A stretch of DNA of 64,000 nt from Rhizobium sp. 16-488-2b (GCF_017741815.1 NZ_JAGHMF010000011.1:18812-82811), one strand, 5' to 3'; positions 48,100 to 57,867 are shown, counted from the first letter of the stretch. Notes: a model not told the origin generated them from the letters alone. Made by a program: numbers and translations.

Positions 48100-49290
48100 G
48101 TGAGCCTTCCGAACAACAATATGCAGCGCGAGTCGCGATGGATCGGTCCATCCTCTCCCGCACGTACGCCGCTCATCCCTTCGATCTCCGCGGCACGCTG
48201 GCTTCTGATCCTCGTCGTGGCCGCGGGCGTCTATTTCTTCTACGGCTTCGTCGTGCCGGTGCTGGCTGCCCTGGTCATCGGGTTTGCAAGCTGGCCGCTC
48301 TATCGCCGGCTGCTGCAAAGGGTCGGTGGCAACACGACGGTCGCTGCGACCATCGCGATCATACTCATCGTCACCTTTCTCATCACGCCGATCGTGCTTG
48401 CCGTCACCTATACCACGGGTGAAGTGCGCGAATGGGTCGGCTGGCTGATCCATGTGAACCGCTTTGGCGAACCGACGCCGCAGTGGATTTCAGCGTTTCC
48501 GTTTGTCGGGCCCTACCTCGACGAGCTCTGGGTCAAGTATATCGGCAGCCCCGGCAGCATGGGCGAAGTGATCCAGGCGGTCAGCGGCGCGCATATCGGC
48601 AATATCTACCGCGCGGTGCTCGCTGCCGGCGGTGGTGCCTTCCATCTGCTACTGACACTGCTTTTCATGCTGATCGCGCTGTTCTTCGTCTATCGCGATG
48701 GCGCGGATTTCTCCCGCCAGATCGACATGCTCGGCGAGCGCATCCTGCCAAACCGCTGGGAGCGGATTTCGCGCGTGGTGCCTGCCACGATCAGCTCGAC
48801 CGTGATGGGCATGACGCTGATCGCCATCGGCGAAGGCATCGTGCTCGGCGTCGCCTATTGGGTGGCCGGCGTGCCCTCGCCCGTGACGCTTGGCGTCATC
48901 ACCGGCATCATGGCGCTGATCCCCGGCGGCGCGCCGCTGTCGTTCACGCTGGTGTCGCTGTACCTGCTTGCCAGCGGCTCGCCCGTTGCCGGCGTCAGCC
49001 TGTTCGTCTGGGGTACCGTCGAACTCTTCATCGTCGACAAGACGCTGCGCCCCAAGCTCGTGGGCGGACCGATCAAGCTGCCGTTCCTGCCGACCTTCTT
49101 CGGTCTGATCGGCGGCGTGAAGACGATGGGCTTTCTGGGGCTCTTTATCGGCCCGGTGCTGATGGCGCTTCTGGTGGCGATCTGGCGTGAATGGATGCAT
49201 GAGGTTCGCACGGCCGAAAAGCCGGATCTCGGGCCTCAGGTGCTGATCGACGAGCAAGCTCCGCCGCCACCCAGGGTCGCCGAAGGCTGA
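48100..49290 (+). CDS. AI-2E family transporter
   Basis: 396 aa from GTG 48100 preceded by AAGGA. About eight membrane helices; N-terminal VYFFYGFVVPVLAALVIGFASWPLYRRLL and C-terminal LGVITGIMALIPGGAPLSF, FLPTFFGLIGGVKTMGFLGLFIGPVLMALL are family hallmarks. Members include TqsA-like autoinducer-2 exporters and Na+/H+ antiporters, so substrate assignment is open. The C-terminus is a Pro-rich cytoplasmic tail. Confidence 0.88.
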   Translation: MSLPNNNMQRESRWIGPSSPARTPLIPSISAARWLLILVVAAGVYFFYGFVVPVLAALVIGFASWPLYRRLLQRVGGNTTVAATIAIILIVTFLITPIVLAVTYTTGEVREWVGWLIHVNRFGEPTPQWISAFPFVGPYLDELWVKYIGSPGSMGEVIQAVSGAHIGNIYRAVLAAGGGAFHLLLTLLFMLIALFFVYRDGADFSRQIDMLGERILPNRWERISRVVPATISSTVMGMTLIAIGEGIVLGVAYWVAGVPSPVTLGVITGIMALIPGGAPLSFTLVSLYLLASGSPVAGVSLFVWGTVELFIVDKTLRPKLVGGPIKLPFLPTFFGLIGGVKTMGFLGLFIGPVLMALLVAIWREWMHEVRTAEKPDLGPQVLIDEQAPPPPRVAEG

Positions 49291-49407
49291 TCGGCGGCGT
49301 CACCTTTCCTGATTGTAATCTTGCTCCGCATGGATGCCGGAAAGCGGCCTTCATTTGGTTGAAATTGCTGCGTCTAAGGGGAGCGGTTCAATATCGAAAG
49401 CGCCCCC

Positions 49408-49815
49408 ATGCAAGCTGTTCTCATCGCCATGACCATCCTCGGATGCAACGACTCGGTCACGCAGTGCAATTACGTGGCGACGGTGGGGAAGCAGTTTGAG
49501 ACGGTGGCGATGTGCGATGCCGATTCCGAACGGCAGTTGAAGCATTATTCCAGCATCAGCTATCCGACGGTCATCGCCGTCTGCGAGCCGCCGCATCCGC
49601 CGTTGCCGCCCGAGCCTAAGGTGGTGGTCGCGGCACCCTCACCTGCCGTCACCGAGGAAAAGCCGCAGACCGGGGTTTCCGGTCTCGCGTCCAGAATGGC
49701 GGCAGAGGTACGCACGCACCTTCCCTCTGGCCATTCGATGAAATCCGCGCTCGCGACGCCTGTGCATTTCGTAACAGGAAGCTATTCCTGGGTAGTCAGG
49801 CGCTTGAGCAATTAA
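49408..49815 (+). CDS. Conserved rhizobial hypothetical protein, cysteine-containing
   Basis: 135 aa. The N-terminal half has four conserved-looking cysteines (LGCNDSVTQCNY, VAMCDADS, VAVCEPP), then a Pro-rich linker and a basic amphipathic C-terminus (HFVTGSYSWVVRRLSN). No signal peptide is clear. I recall similar sequences only from Rhizobiaceae and know no function. It is convergent with the DUF2336 gene, 1 nt apart. Confidence 0.65.
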   Translation: MQAVLIAMTILGCNDSVTQCNYVATVGKQFETVAMCDADSERQLKHYSSISYPTVIAVCEPPHPPLPPEPKVVVAAPSPAVTEEKPQTGVSGLASRMAAEVRTHLPSGHSMKSALATPVHFVTGSYSWVVRRLSN

Positions 49816-49816
49816 A

Positions 49817-50956
49817 TCAGGCGGCGGCGAGCGCCGTCATATAGGCATAGCCGCGTGCCGATTGTCGCTGCTCGGCGACATGCAGCTTCTCGACCATCTC
49901 CAGCAGTTCCTGCACCGCGCCATGCGTGGTGCTACGGCTGCGGAAGCTCTGCAGCAGCCGGCCGCAGACATTGGCCAGCATCGTGCCTGATGTGGATTTA
50001 GACGCCTCGCGCCACAGCAAGGTGGCTTCGACGAAGATCACGCTGATATCGCGGGCGAGACCTGCCGATTCGTAAAGCGCACGTACGGCGTGCATGCGGC
50101 CGGTCGCCAGGATCGAGCGCACCCGCCGCTCGTCGCAGCCGGTCAGATTAACGATGGCGCCAGCGAAGAATTCGATCTTGCCGGAGCAGAGCGTGTGCAT
50201 GAGGAAGGATGGCGTCAGGCGTCCGCTGACACGCAGATGCTCGACCAGATCGGCAACCTCGCGCGGCGTGATCTCGCCGGCGATGGCGACGATCGCGGTT
50301 TCCGTCGCCTCGCGGGCCACGCGCTGCAGCCGACCGGTGCCGATCGCGGCCTGCGCCAGCGGCAGGTTGATGAGCGCATCGCTCACATGCTGCGTCAAGA
50401 GCTGGCGAGCGTCGGCGGGCAGATCCGGGCGATCGAGCAGGAGGTTGCGAACTTCACAGTCGTCGCCCAGCCGTTCGGCAATGCGCTTCAGCGCCTGTGG
50501 AGCGATTGCGGCGCCTTCGTTTTCAAGCAGGCACAGCACGTCTTCGGCGCCACCGATCTCGGCCAAGGCGGCTGCGACCGCGCGCGAGATGCTGGAGCGG
50601 GCGGCGATCAGCATGCGGGTAACGGCACTGCCGCGTGCTGCGAGATCAACCAGATCGGCGTCCGACAGAAGTGGCGAGAAAGTTATGGCGTGGCAGGCGA
50701 TCTCAGCCTGGTCACCAGCCAGAGACAGGACGATGGCACGCGGCGCATCCGGCGACCATGCGATGGCTTCGGCCATGGCGAGGCGAACCTTCGGCGACGG
50801 GTCGTCGAGCAGGAAGGTCATGGCCATCTCGGCGGCCTTGCGCTCTTCCAGAGACATTTCAGACTGCAGGTAGGCCCGGCCGAGCGCGCTCGCCGCCCTC
50901 GCCCGGTCTCCAGCCTTGGCAGTCTCAACCCAACGAAGAAATGCCTCTACGATCAC
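49817..50956 (-). CDS. DUF2336 helical-repeat protein
   Basis: 379 aa. GTG 50956 (VIVEAFLRWVETAKAGDR) matches the usual start of rhizobial members and has GGGG upstream. The protein is all-helical with HEAT-like repeats (MAMTFLLDDPSPKVRLAMAEAIA is one clear unit) and the DUF2336 core around REVADLVEHLRVSGRLTPSFLMHTL. The family is widespread in alphaproteobacteria; some members relate to cell-cycle signaling, but no function is established. Confidence 0.82.
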   Translation of the reverse strand: MIVEAFLRWVETAKAGDRARAASALGRAYLQSEMSLEERKAAEMAMTFLLDDPSPKVRLAMAEAIAWSPDAPRAIVLSLAGDQAEIACHAITFSPLLSDADLVDLAARGSAVTRMLIAARSSISRAVAAALAEIGGAEDVLCLLENEGAAIAPQALKRIAERLGDDCEVRNLLLDRPDLPADARQLLTQHVSDALINLPLAQAAIGTGRLQRVAREATETAIVAIAGEITPREVADLVEHLRVSGRLTPSFLMHTLCSGKIEFFAGAIVNLTGCDERRVRSILATGRMHAVRALYESAGLARDISVIFVEATLLWREASKSTSGTMLANVCGRLLQSFRSRSTTHGAVQELLEMVEKLHVAEQRQSARGYAYMTALAAA

Positions 50957-51079
50957 TGCGAACCCCAATCCTCAAGTGCGATTCTCTCGCACCCCAAGTG
51001 TTGAGGATGACGGTAGCGGCAAAAAGTTTATGATTGGTTCACCATATACTTTAACCGTTCAGCAGGACTGACGCACGCT

Positions 51080-51682
51080 TCAGGCCTTGGGTCGGAAGAG
51101 CTCGAACACCTCGCTGCTCTCGCTGTAGTCCATGTAGCCGAGGCGCGCGACGGGCCTTGCCAGCCCCATGTCGATCCGGCCATCGCGCAGGATCGCCTCG
51201 TCGATATGGATACCGACAACCTGGCCGAAGATCATGACATTTTCCGACGGCTCGCCGCTCAGCGACTTCGGCTCGATGATCTCGGTGACCTTGCATTCCA
51301 GAACCGCGAAGGCTTCGGCCACATAGGGCGCATCGACGAGTTCACCCTTTTTCGGCGTCAGCCCCGACAAAGCGAACTCATCGACGTCGTAGGCGACGGC
51401 GGCTGAGGACTTGTTCATCTTGTCGATCAGGTTGCGGCTGACGAAGTTGCAGGTGAATTCGCCGGTTTCGCTGGCGTTCCGGTAGCTGTCCTTGCGGCCG
51501 CTCGATGAAAACATCACGAGCTTCGGACGATCCGACACGGCGTTGAAGAATGAGTATGGCGCGAGGTTGAGCGTGCCATCCCTGCCCTTGCTGCCGATCC
51601 AGCCGATCGGCCTTGGCGACACGATCGCCTTGAAGGGGTCGTGCGCAAGGCCGTGCCGGTTGTGATCCGTCGTGTAGAACAT
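51080..51682 (-). CDS. Flavin reductase-like domain protein
   Basis: 200 aa. FKAIVSPRPIGWIGSKGRDGTLNLAPYSFFNAVSDRPKLVMFSS is the FMN-binding split-barrel signature of the DIM6/NTAB flavin-reductase family; GEFTCNFVS follows. It probably reduces FMN/FAD or acts as an FMN-dependent oxidoreductase. Its ATG overlaps the nitroreductase stop by one base, so the two flavin enzymes are coupled. Confidence 0.88.
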   Translation of the reverse strand: MFYTTDHNRHGLAHDPFKAIVSPRPIGWIGSKGRDGTLNLAPYSFFNAVSDRPKLVMFSSSGRKDSYRNASETGEFTCNFVSRNLIDKMNKSSAAVAYDVDEFALSGLTPKKGELVDAPYVAEAFAVLECKVTEIIEPKSLSGEPSENVMIFGQVVGIHIDEAILRDGRIDMGLARPVARLGYMDYSESSEVFELFRPKA

Positions 51683-52266
51683 CAGCCTTCCCCGCCGACC
51701 CAGGTGACCGTCTCGGAAAGCTCGGGGCGCGGGCGCTCGACGGGCGGGAACGTCGTCGAGCCCATGTGGATGAAGCCGGCGACCTTTTCGCCTTCCTCAA
51801 CGCCGAGCAGCGGATAGGCGCGCTCGTCATAGGCGAACCACTCGGTCAGCCAATTGGCGACCCAGCCATGGGCGTTGGCCGCGAAGATGATGTTGAGGCA
51901 GACAGCACCGGCCGACATCAGCTGCTCCCATTCCGGGATCTTGATGTGCGGGCCGGCCTTGCTGACGACCGCGACGACGACCGGCGCGCGGGTGAAGCGG
52001 CTGCGCTCGACCTGAATCATCTCCTCGGAGAGATCGGGCTTCTTTTCCAACGCAAGCTTCAGAAGCTCTTCGCCGATGCGGGCGCGTTCCTCGCCGCGAT
52101 AGACGATGAAACGCCAGGGCGCGAGCTTGCCGTGATCCGGCACGCGCGAGGCAAGGCGCAGGATTTCCTCGATCTCGGGCTTTTCGGGACCGGGCTCGGA
52201 CATCTGGAAAGCGGGGATGGACCGGCGGACGCCGAGGTAGTCGATCAGCTTGATATCGGATCTCAT
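51682..52266 (-). CDS. Nitroreductase family protein (YdjA-like)
   Basis: 194 aa FMN-dependent fold. RRSIPAFQ (FMN phosphate Arg), [40 protein letters not shown] and [16 protein letters not shown] are typical of the YdjA group. ATG 52266 is preferred to the TTG at 52272. It reduces nitro or quinone-like compounds with NAD(P)H; the natural substrate is unknown. First gene of the pair with the flavin reductase. Confidence 0.88.
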   Translation of the reverse strand: MRSDIKLIDYLGVRRSIPAFQMSEPGPEKPEIEEILRLASRVPDHGKLAPWRFIVYRGEERARIGEELLKLALEKKPDLSEEMIQVERSRFTRAPVVVAVVSKAGPHIKIPEWEQLMSAGAVCLNIIFAANAHGWVANWLTEWFAYDERAYPLLGVEEGEKVAGFIHMGSTTFPPVERPRPELSETVTWVGGEG

Positions 52267-52379
52267 AGACAAGAAACTCTCATTTTCACTGCGGTATCGG
52301 GGATGGGTCTTGAATTTGCCATCCGGTTGGTCTTGAAGTGGCCTCTGTCATTTCAGTTGTCAATTGGTTCGCAAAACAC

Positions 52380-53474
52380 ATGCTCGGCATTTTGCCATAC
52401 GCACGCTGGAGTGTTGCCGTAGCCCTCCTTGCCTTGATCCCCGCCGGCGCCGGCGCGCAGGATGCCTTCAAGGAGTTCAAGCAGCTCGACACCACGACGA
52501 AGATGCCCAAGCTCAACGCCTTCATCGCGCCCGGCACGACGCCTCAGGGCGCGAAGCTGCATTCGGTCGCGCTGGAGGCGAAGCTCACGGCATCGGGGGA
52601 CGCCGTCAAGGACGGGCTCTCGTGGTATGTGTTCAGCCCGGTCGCAGGCAGCGACGGCAAGCTGCCGCTGATTGCGAGTTCCCAGGGCGGTTCGGCCGAC
52701 TTCCAGCTGGCGCCGGGCGATTATTTCGTCAACGTGTCCTTCGGCCGTGCCGGCGTGACGCGCAAGCTCTCGGTTCCCGAGGACGGCGCGCTTGAAAAGC
52801 AGACCATGGTTCTGGAAGCGGGCGGGCTGCTGCTCAATGCTGTCTCGGGCTCGGATGTGAAAATCCGGCCGGATCAGTTGAGCTTCTCGATCTATTCCGC
52901 CGATGTGCGCGATGACGGTGAGCGTGGGCTCGTGATGGCCGATGTACCGCCGAACACCGTCGTGCGGCTCAACGCCGGCACCTATCACGTCGTTTCCGAT
53001 TACGGCGAAACCAACGCGTCGGTGCGTGCCGACATCCAGGTGGAAGCGGGCAAGCTCACCGAGGCGACAATCCAGCACAAGGCCGCGCAGATCACCTTCA
53101 AGCTGGTATCCGACAAGGGTGGCGAAGCGATCGCCGATACCGCCTGGTCGATCCTGACGGCCGCAGGCGACAGCGTCGGCGAAAGCGTCAGCGCGTTTCC
53201 GACCATGGTGCTTGCCGAGGGCGAGTATTCCGCCGTCGCGCGCAACAAGGACAAGATCTACCAGCGCGAATTCAAGGTCGAAGCCGGCAAAAATACCGAT
53301 GTCGAGGTGCTGATGAAGGACGTGCAGCCGGACCAGGGACCGGCCGCCACGACATTGCAGCAGCTGCCGCCGGAGCAGCAGACCCCGACGGAACAATCAC
53401 ACGCCGCGCAGCCGTTACCCTCGTTCGAGCAGCTGCAGAGCGGTGCCGCCGCAGGTGGCGTCGACTCCGACTGA
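52380..53474 (+). CDS. Exported conserved protein of unknown function
   Basis: 364 aa from ATG 52380 (GTG 52338 is open but has no ribosome-binding site). Signal peptide WSVAVALLALIPAGAGAQ. The mature part is beta-rich with repeated segments (GGLLLNAVSGSDVKI, AAQITFKLVSDKGGEAIADTAW, AEGEYSAVARNKDKIYQREFKVEAGK) suggesting tandem Ig/CarboxypepD-like folds, then a Gln/Pro-rich tail. It ends at a bidirectional terminator. I know similar rhizobial proteins only as hypothetical. Confidence 0.72.
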   Translation: MLGILPYARWSVAVALLALIPAGAGAQDAFKEFKQLDTTTKMPKLNAFIAPGTTPQGAKLHSVALEAKLTASGDAVKDGLSWYVFSPVAGSDGKLPLIASSQGGSADFQLAPGDYFVNVSFGRAGVTRKLSVPEDGALEKQTMVLEAGGLLLNAVSGSDVKIRPDQLSFSIYSADVRDDGERGLVMADVPPNTVVRLNAGTYHVVSDYGETNASVRADIQVEAGKLTEATIQHKAAQITFKLVSDKGGEAIADTAWSILTAAGDSVGESVSAFPTMVLAEGEYSAVARNKDKIYQREFKVEAGKNTDVEVLMKDVQPDQGPAATTLQQLPPEQQTPTEQSHAAQPLPSFEQLQSGAAAGGVDSD

Positions 53475-53498
53475 CGCATCCTACATTGCTATCAAAGC

Positions 53499-53530
53499 AA
53501 AACGCCCGGTCATTGCTGACCGGGCGTTTT
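53499..53530. terminator. Bidirectional terminator between convergent genes
   Basis: A 13-bp stem (arms 53499-53511 and 53518-53530) with A-rich 5' and T-rich 3' flanks can end transcripts from both the exported-protein gene and thrS. Confidence 0.9.
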
Positions 53531-53556
53531 TATTTCAATCGAAGATCACGAAAGCC

Positions 53557-55563
53557 TCAGGCGGCCTTCGCCTTCCGGGCAGCTGCCTTGCGCAGCACAT
53601 CAGGCGGCGTCGCTTCGTGCGTCAGGGCAGCGATCGCATCGTTGAGCGACATCGAGCTCTGCTCCTGGCTGCCGAGACGGCGGATGTTGACCGTGCGCTC
53701 TTCGGCTTCCTTCTTGCCGCAGACGATGATGACCGGCACCTTGGTGACTGAGTGTTCGCGGACCTTGTAGTTGATCTTCTCGTTGCGGAAGTCGGTCTCG
53801 ACGTGGAGGCCGGCCTCGCGCAGCGCCTCGGCCACTTCTTCGCCGTAAGCATCGGCTTCCGAGGTGATCGTCGCAACCACAATCTGCAGCGGCGACATCC
53901 ACAGCGGCAGATGGCCGGCGAAGTTCTCGATCAGGATACCGAGGAAGCGCTCCATCGAGCCGCAGATGGCGCGATGGATCATCACCGGCTGCGTCTTTTC
54001 GGAGTTGCTGTCGATATAGAAGGCGCCAAAGCGTTCCGGCAGGTTGAAGTCGACCTGCGTGGTGCCGCACTGCCATTCACGGCCGATGGCGTCCTTCAGC
54101 GTATATTCGAACTTCGGACCGTAGAACGCGCCCTCGCCCGGCAGGATGCCGGTCTTGATGCGGCCTTCGGACTGCTCCTCGATCGTCTTCAGCACTTCGG
54201 TCATGACGGCCTCGGCGCGATCCCAGAGAGCGTCGGAGCCGACGCGCTTTTCAGGACGGGTCGAGAGCTTGACGACGATTTCCTTGAAGCCGAAGTCTTC
54301 ATAGACCGACAGGATCAGATCGTTGATGCGCAGGCATTCCGCCGCCATCTGCTCTTCCGTGCAGAAGACGTGCGCGTCGTCCTGGGTAAAGCCGCGAACG
54401 CGCATCAGGCCGTGCAGCGCGCCGGAGGCTTCGTATCGGTGCACCGTGCCGAACTCGGCAAGACGGATCGGCAGCTCGCGATAGGACTTCAGCCCATGCT
54501 TGAAGATCTGCACGTGACCTGGGCAGTTCATCGGCTTCAGCGCGAAGACGCGGTTGTCGGCTTCCTTGTCCTCAGGGTGCGTGAAGGCATAGGCTGACTT
54601 CACCGCGAACATGTTTTCCTGGTACCAGCCCCAGTGACCGGAGGTCTCCCAGAGCGAGGCATCGAGAACCTGCGGGGCGTTGACCTCTTCATAGGTGCCG
54701 GCGAGACGGCGACGCATGTAGGAGGTCAGCGCCTGGAACATCCGCCAGCCCTTGCCGTGCCAGAAGACGACGCCGGGGCCTTCTTCCTGGAAATGGAACA
54801 GATCCATCTCGCGGCCAAGCTTGCGGTGGTCGCGCTTTTCGGCTTCCGCCAGCATGTGCAGGTAGTTGTCGAGATCCGCCTGCTCGGCCCAAGCCGTGCC
54901 GTAGATGCGCGAGAGCATGGCGTTGTTGCTGTCGCCACGCCAATAGGCGCCGGCAACCTTCATCAGCTTGAAGGCTGTGCCGATCTGGCCGGTGGAGGCC
55001 ATGTGCGGGCCACGGCATAGGTCGAACCATTCGCCCTGATTGTAGATCTTCAGATCCTGGCCTTCGGGGATCGCATCGACGAGCTCGACCTTGTAGCTTT
55101 CACCCTTGGCGGCGAAGACTTCCTTGGCCTTTTCGCGCGACCAGATCTGCTTGGTGAAGGCAGCGTTGCGCGAAATGATCTCCTTCATCTTCTTTTCGAT
55201 CTTCGGCAGATCGTCGGGCGTGAAGGGCTCGTTCTTGGCGAAGTCGTAATAGAAGCCGTTCTCGATCACCGGGCCGATCGTGACCTGCGTGCCGGGCCAC
55301 AGCTCCTGCACGGCTTCGGCCATGACGTGGGCCGCGTCGTGGCGGATGAGCTCGAGCGCACGGGGATCGGTGCGGGTGATGATCTCGATCGTGCCGTCGA
55401 CGACGGGATCGGAAAGGTCGCGCACGGTGCCGTCGATCGCGATGGCGACGGCCTTCTTGGCAAGCGACTTGGAAATGGATTCAGCGACATCCTTGCCGGT
55501 TGCGCCAGCATCGTAGCTGCGCACGGAACCATCGGGGAATGTCAGGGAAACGGATTGGGACAT
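53557..55563 (-). CDS. thrS: Threonine--tRNA ligase
   Basis: 668 aa. TGS domain (residues about 1-65, [19 protein letters not shown]), the editing/SAD domain ([12 protein letters not shown]; the His-x3-His partner region), class II catalytic motifs ([36 protein letters not shown]) and the anticodon domain ([13 protein letters not shown]) are all present. ATG 55563 has AAGGAGA 8 nt upstream. No T-box leader is visible, as expected in a proteobacterium. Confidence 0.98.
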   Translation of the reverse strand: MSQSVSLTFPDGSVRSYDAGATGKDVAESISKSLAKKAVAIAIDGTVRDLSDPVVDGTIEIITRTDPRALELIRHDAAHVMAEAVQELWPGTQVTIGPVIENGFYYDFAKNEPFTPDDLPKIEKKMKEIISRNAAFTKQIWSREKAKEVFAAKGESYKVELVDAIPEGQDLKIYNQGEWFDLCRGPHMASTGQIGTAFKLMKVAGAYWRGDSNNAMLSRIYGTAWAEQADLDNYLHMLAEAEKRDHRKLGREMDLFHFQEEGPGVVFWHGKGWRMFQALTSYMRRRLAGTYEEVNAPQVLDASLWETSGHWGWYQENMFAVKSAYAFTHPEDKEADNRVFALKPMNCPGHVQIFKHGLKSYRELPIRLAEFGTVHRYEASGALHGLMRVRGFTQDDAHVFCTEEQMAAECLRINDLILSVYEDFGFKEIVVKLSTRPEKRVGSDALWDRAEAVMTEVLKTIEEQSEGRIKTGILPGEGAFYGPKFEYTLKDAIGREWQCGTTQVDFNLPERFGAFYIDSNSEKTQPVMIHRAICGSMERFLGILIENFAGHLPLWMSPLQIVVATITSEADAYGEEVAEALREAGLHVETDFRNEKINYKVREHSVTKVPVIIVCGKKEAEERTVNIRRLGSQEQSSMSLNDAIAALTHEATPPDVLRKAAARKAKAA

Positions 55564-55765
55564 TTTAGACTTCTCCTTGTCCAGTCCCGCCAACGAATGC
55601 GGGTGGTTGCAATGACGCGTTTCGGATCACGAATACGCCGCCGCCTGATACCGGGATTTGCCGTCGCAGTAAAGGAAAAGCCGATCCGGCGTGGCAACGT
55701 TATCGCCACATTGACAATGGCCTGGCCGATGGCAAAGTGACAGAAACAGCAACGCAAGGTGGCGC

Positions 55766-56158
55766 ATGATCCTTTACACCACCGTTGGAACAAACGACCT
55801 CCCACGATCGGTCGCTTTCTACGATGCACTGTTTCGTGAGATGGGCCTCGAGCAGTGCTTTCTCGATGGCACGTCCGCGTCCTGGGGGCGCAAGGATGAC
55901 GAAACGGTTTCACGTTTTTCTGTCGGCTACCCGTTGAAAGGATATTCAACCGCCGGCAACGGGACGATGACGGCGTTTCGTATCGACGAGCCTGCCCGGG
56001 TCGATCGCCTGCATGAAATCGCGCTTACGGGCGGCGGATCGGACGATGGGGCACCTGGCTACCGGGCTCATTACAGCGGCGCGCCTTACGCCGCCTATAT
56101 CAGGGACCCCGACGGCAACAAGCTGGCCTTCATTTGCTACGGATCGCCCGAACTCTAG
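55766..56158 (+). CDS. VOC/glyoxalase family protein
   Basis: 130 aa. Two beta-alpha-beta-beta-beta modules: MILYTTVGTNDLPRSVAFYDALFREMGLEQ and YAAYIRDPDGNKLAFICYGS, the latter with the metal-ligand Glu/His position reduced. Typical small vicinal-oxygen-chelate protein; many are lactoylglutathione-lyase-like but this subgroup has no assigned substrate. Divergent from thrS; overlaps the DUF1697 stop by 4 nt. Confidence 0.82.
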   Translation: MILYTTVGTNDLPRSVAFYDALFREMGLEQCFLDGTSASWGRKDDETVSRFSVGYPLKGYSTAGNGTMTAFRIDEPARVDRLHEIALTGGGSDDGAPGYRAHYSGAPYAAYIRDPDGNKLAFICYGSPEL

Positions 56159-56709
56159 GCCAGAGGCTGAATGCCGGCCTCGTGCGCGACCATTTCGGTG
56201 AGGCCGCGAACGGTGTTCCAGTTGCGCAGCGTGCCGACGCCCATGCGTTTGGTCGTCAGAGCGGAGAGCAGCTTCCATTCGCTGGGCTTGCCGGCGAAAT
56301 CGATCCAGAGATCGCCGCCGATCACGGCAAGGCGCTGGTTCGGCTGGGCATGAGGCTGCAGCCGCTCGATAACAGTGCGGTCGAGCGGCTTTCGCATGAC
56401 GCGCAGAATGACCTGGCTGCCATCGCCATCGGGGAACGGATTGGCGGCGGCGATCTTGCGCCAATCCTCGGCCGTGCGAACGAGGATATCGACCGGCTTG
56501 CCGAAGCGCGCACGAAACGCCTGCTCCAGCCGCGCCTCGATGTCTCCGATCGATGACGACGGCGCTTCGAAGACGATGTTGCCTGTTGAAACGAGCGTGC
56601 GCGGATTGCGATAGCCGAGCGACGCGGCCATGTCGCGTAGATCGGACATGATCACCCTACGGCCTGGCGCCAAAACGATGCTATGGAGGAGTGCTACGTA
56701 AACAGTCAC
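56155..56709 (-). CDS. DUF1697 family protein
   Basis: 184 aa. GTG 56709 (VTVYVALLHSIVLAPGRRV) overlaps the yidD stop (GTGA). DLRDMAASLGYRNPRTLVSTGNIVFEAP and the C-terminal VGTLRNWNTVRGLTEM are the conserved blocks of DUF1697. The function is unknown. It forms a coupled unit with yidD and the IscU-like gene. Confidence 0.8.
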   Translation of the reverse strand: MTVYVALLHSIVLAPGRRVIMSDLRDMAASLGYRNPRTLVSTGNIVFEAPSSSIGDIEARLEQAFRARFGKPVDILVRTAEDWRKIAAANPFPDGDGSQVILRVMRKPLDRTVIERLQPHAQPNQRLAVIGGDLWIDFAGKPSEWKLLSALTTKRMGVGTLRNWNTVRGLTEMVAHEAGIQPLA

Positions 56710-57107
56710 GTCGGCTTGCGGCCGAACGCGAGATAGCGCCACGGCGTCCACCAATGGAAACGGTCACCAAGCGTTTCCGGCACCCGGTCGAGACCGCTGG
56801 TGCCGCCGGGGCCGCAGCGGCCGACGCGAAACAGCGTCATCCATCCGCCGCTCCACAGACCATGGCGGGCGATGGCCTCGTAGCCGTACTCGGAACATGT
56901 TGGGATGTGGCGGCAGGAATTGCCTATGAAGCCGGATAGCGTCAGCTGATAGAGCCGGATCATGCCCATGCCGAACAGGCGGTCCGGTGTCTTGCGGAAA
57001 GGGCCGGTGTAATTGCGCGAGTGATGAACCGGTTTCTTCCGGGGCGAAGCGGCGGCGCCGCCTTCGTCCTCGTCGTCACCATGGTTCAGCGAGCAGAACT
57101 GGCACAT
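56706..57107 (-). CDS. yidD: Membrane protein insertion efficiency factor YidD
   Basis: 133 aa. The YidD core MIRLYQLTLSGFIGNSCRHIPTCSEYGYEAIARHG, GWMTLFRVGRCGPGGTSGLDRVP is intact, with its cysteines. A 45-residue N-terminal extension with MCQFCSLNHGDDEDE is unusual but seen in rhizobial forms. It assists YidC-dependent membrane insertion; here it is not beside rpmH/rnpA/yidC but downstream of the iron-sulfur scaffold-like gene. Confidence 0.92.
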   Translation of the reverse strand: MCQFCSLNHGDDEDEGGAAASPRKKPVHHSRNYTGPFRKTPDRLFGMGMIRLYQLTLSGFIGNSCRHIPTCSEYGYEAIARHGLWSGGWMTLFRVGRCGPGGTSGLDRVPETLGDRFHWWTPWRYLAFGRKPT

Positions 57108-57117
57108 GGCGATCCGC

Positions 57118-57564
57118 TCAGGCTTCCACGGTCTCGGCGCGCTTGGCCTCGACCTGCCCGATTGCATCGACCACGGCATCGAAGGTCAGCATGGTGGAGG
57201 CGTGGCGGGCCTTGTATTCGCGGACCGGCCGCAGATAACGCATGTCCTCGAAACGCCCCGATGGCCCTTCGCCGTCCTCCTTCAGCATGGCAAGCATGTC
57301 GGCGCGCGCCTGGCGCAGCTCCTGCGCCGTCGCACCGACCACGTGGCGAGCCATGATAGAGGACGAGGCCTGGCCGAGCGCGCAGGCCTTGACGTCGTGG
57401 GCAAAGGCCGAGACCGTATCGCCATCCATCTTCAGCCAGATCCTGACCTTCGAGCCGCAGAGCTTGGAGTGTGCCTGGGCGCTGGCGTCGGGGTTGTCGA
57501 TAGCGCCGATCAGCGGAATATTGCCGGCAAATTCGAGAATTTTGCTGTTGTAGATGTCGTCCAT
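57118..57564 (-). CDS. Iron-sulfur cluster assembly scaffold protein (IscU/SufU-like)
   Basis: 148 aa. MDDIYNSKILEFAGNIPLIG opens the NifU_N/IscU-like domain. Cysteine positions are SKLCGSKVRIWLK and DVKACALGQASSSIM; the third ligand near the C-terminus (where IscU has Cys) reads RYLRPVREYKARHAS, with His instead. So it is SufU/IscU-like with possibly altered cluster ligation. It is the first gene of an operon with yidD and DUF1697, divergent from folE. Confidence 0.82.
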   Translation of the reverse strand: MDDIYNSKILEFAGNIPLIGAIDNPDASAQAHSKLCGSKVRIWLKMDGDTVSAFAHDVKACALGQASSSIMARHVVGATAQELRQARADMLAMLKEDGEGPSGRFEDMRYLRPVREYKARHASTMLTFDAVVDAIGQVEAKRAETVEA

Positions 57565-57799
57565 CGGGTATTCCGCTCCATATTTCATGCGGATAGGCGG
57601 CTGATTGTTTATTGTAGCACAAACAAAAACACACCGTGTCGCGCTCGAAGACTTACATAGCGATGCCGTTTTCCTATATGTATGTCGTTCGAAGGCCATA
57701 AAAATGCAATGGCCTCGGGTAAGTTTGAATGGGAAACCGTGCCGGATGGGCCGCAAAATTTCGCCCTGAAAGCCCCGGAGCCTGCCAAAGGTGCACTAT

Positions 57800-57867
57800 T
57801 CCCGAGTGGGATTGCCAGTGGCTAGTCCGAAATACGGTCCGCATTGCGGATCAGGAGACAGTTGCAG
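57800..57867 (+). promoter_or_regulatory. folE leader hairpins, candidate THF-II (folE motif) riboswitch
   Basis: Directly upstream of folE, CCGaaataCGG and TCCGCattGCGGA form successive small hairpins ending 3 nt before the AGGAG ribosome-binding site. THF-II riboswitches are known as short aptamers in front of folE in Rhizobiales, with the ribosome-binding site close to or inside the aptamer. Position and structure fit, but I could not match the consensus base by base. Confidence 0.4.

Noticed and set aside
55564..55765. T-box leader before thrS
   Set aside because: T-boxes are essentially a Gram-positive feature, and neither a T-box sequence nor the antiterminator is visible.
57680..57800. 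Cobalamin-riboswitch-like stretch between the IscU-like gene and folE
   Set aside because: Some CCG/GGGAAAC pieces look similar, but the B12-box and core order are absent and no B12-related gene follows.
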